From contig NC_044596.1 of assembly GCF_901933205.1 (NCBI RefSeq), forward strand, positions 4,992,104-5,056,103: a DNA stretch of 64,000 nt, read 5' to 3'. Origin of the DNA: Camarhynchus parvulus (taxonomy: Eukaryota > Chordata > Aves > Passeriformes > Thraupidae). A program made the translations under genes and the position numbers. How positions within the stretch are numbered: position 1 is the stretch's first letter; each line of letters starts with the position of its first letter. The notes beneath the pieces were generated by a model. The model searched no databases. It worked only from the letters and a program-made list of their open reading frames with translations, and had not been told where the DNA came from. Of the stretch, positions 63,981 to 64,000 are shown piece by piece.

Positions 63981-64000
63981 GAAGGCGGCCTTGGATTTCT

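Noticed and set aside
61000..64000. A search for HMGA1 or another gene upstream of GRM4
   Set aside because: No AT-hook motif or other recognisable exon was seen.

Overview
This is vertebrate genomic DNA, almost certainly from a bird. The coding sequence is split by GT-AG introns and sits in a GC-rich, intron-compact setting (about 27.5 kb from start to stop codon). Two fragments carry the typical 3' end of avian CR1 LINEs, at about 56761-56866 (+) and 25424-25568 (-). G/C-rich minisatellites and pentamer arrays are abundant. The species cannot be told; a passerine is only a guess.

The window holds one recognisable protein gene: a complete GRM4 (metabotropic glutamate receptor 4, group III class C GPCR) on the minus strand. 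Ten coding exons run from the ATG at 54179 to the TAG at 26647. Their lengths (519, 217, 136, 155, 141, 201, 137, 936, 247 and 50 nt) join in phase to 2739 nt, that is 912 codons plus stop, the length of human GRM4. The glutamate-contact residues fall at the human positions (K74, R78, S159, A180/S181/T182, D312, K405). Exon 1 carries the signal peptide and first lobe of the Venus flytrap domain, exons 2-7 the rest of that domain, exon 8 the cysteine-rich domain and six transmembrane helices, exon 9 the seventh helix and most of the tail, and exon 10 the last residues. A 3' UTR of about 770 nt ends at an AATAAA-type signal near 25900.

Upstream (right) of exon 1 is a 5' leader with two short uORFs, then a CpG-rich block (about 58.0-61.1 kb) with three good minus-strand splice donors (58114, 59437, 60394). 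These suggest alternative untranslated first exons; one has a TATA-like box.

The left 25.8 kb, downstream of GRM4, has no gene I can recognise. It contains simple repeats and minisatellites (1-60, 1200-1690, 5404-6006, 12958-13400, 13999-14541, 15180-15370), two old tandem duplications, an isolated CpG-rich patch with GATA motifs (13495-13745), and several AT-rich islands with homeodomain or POU-like motifs that look like conserved non-coding elements (best: 15830-15965, 20330-20460, 20880-20995). I found no mobile gene cassette, CRISPR array, RNA gene or novel multi-gene system.
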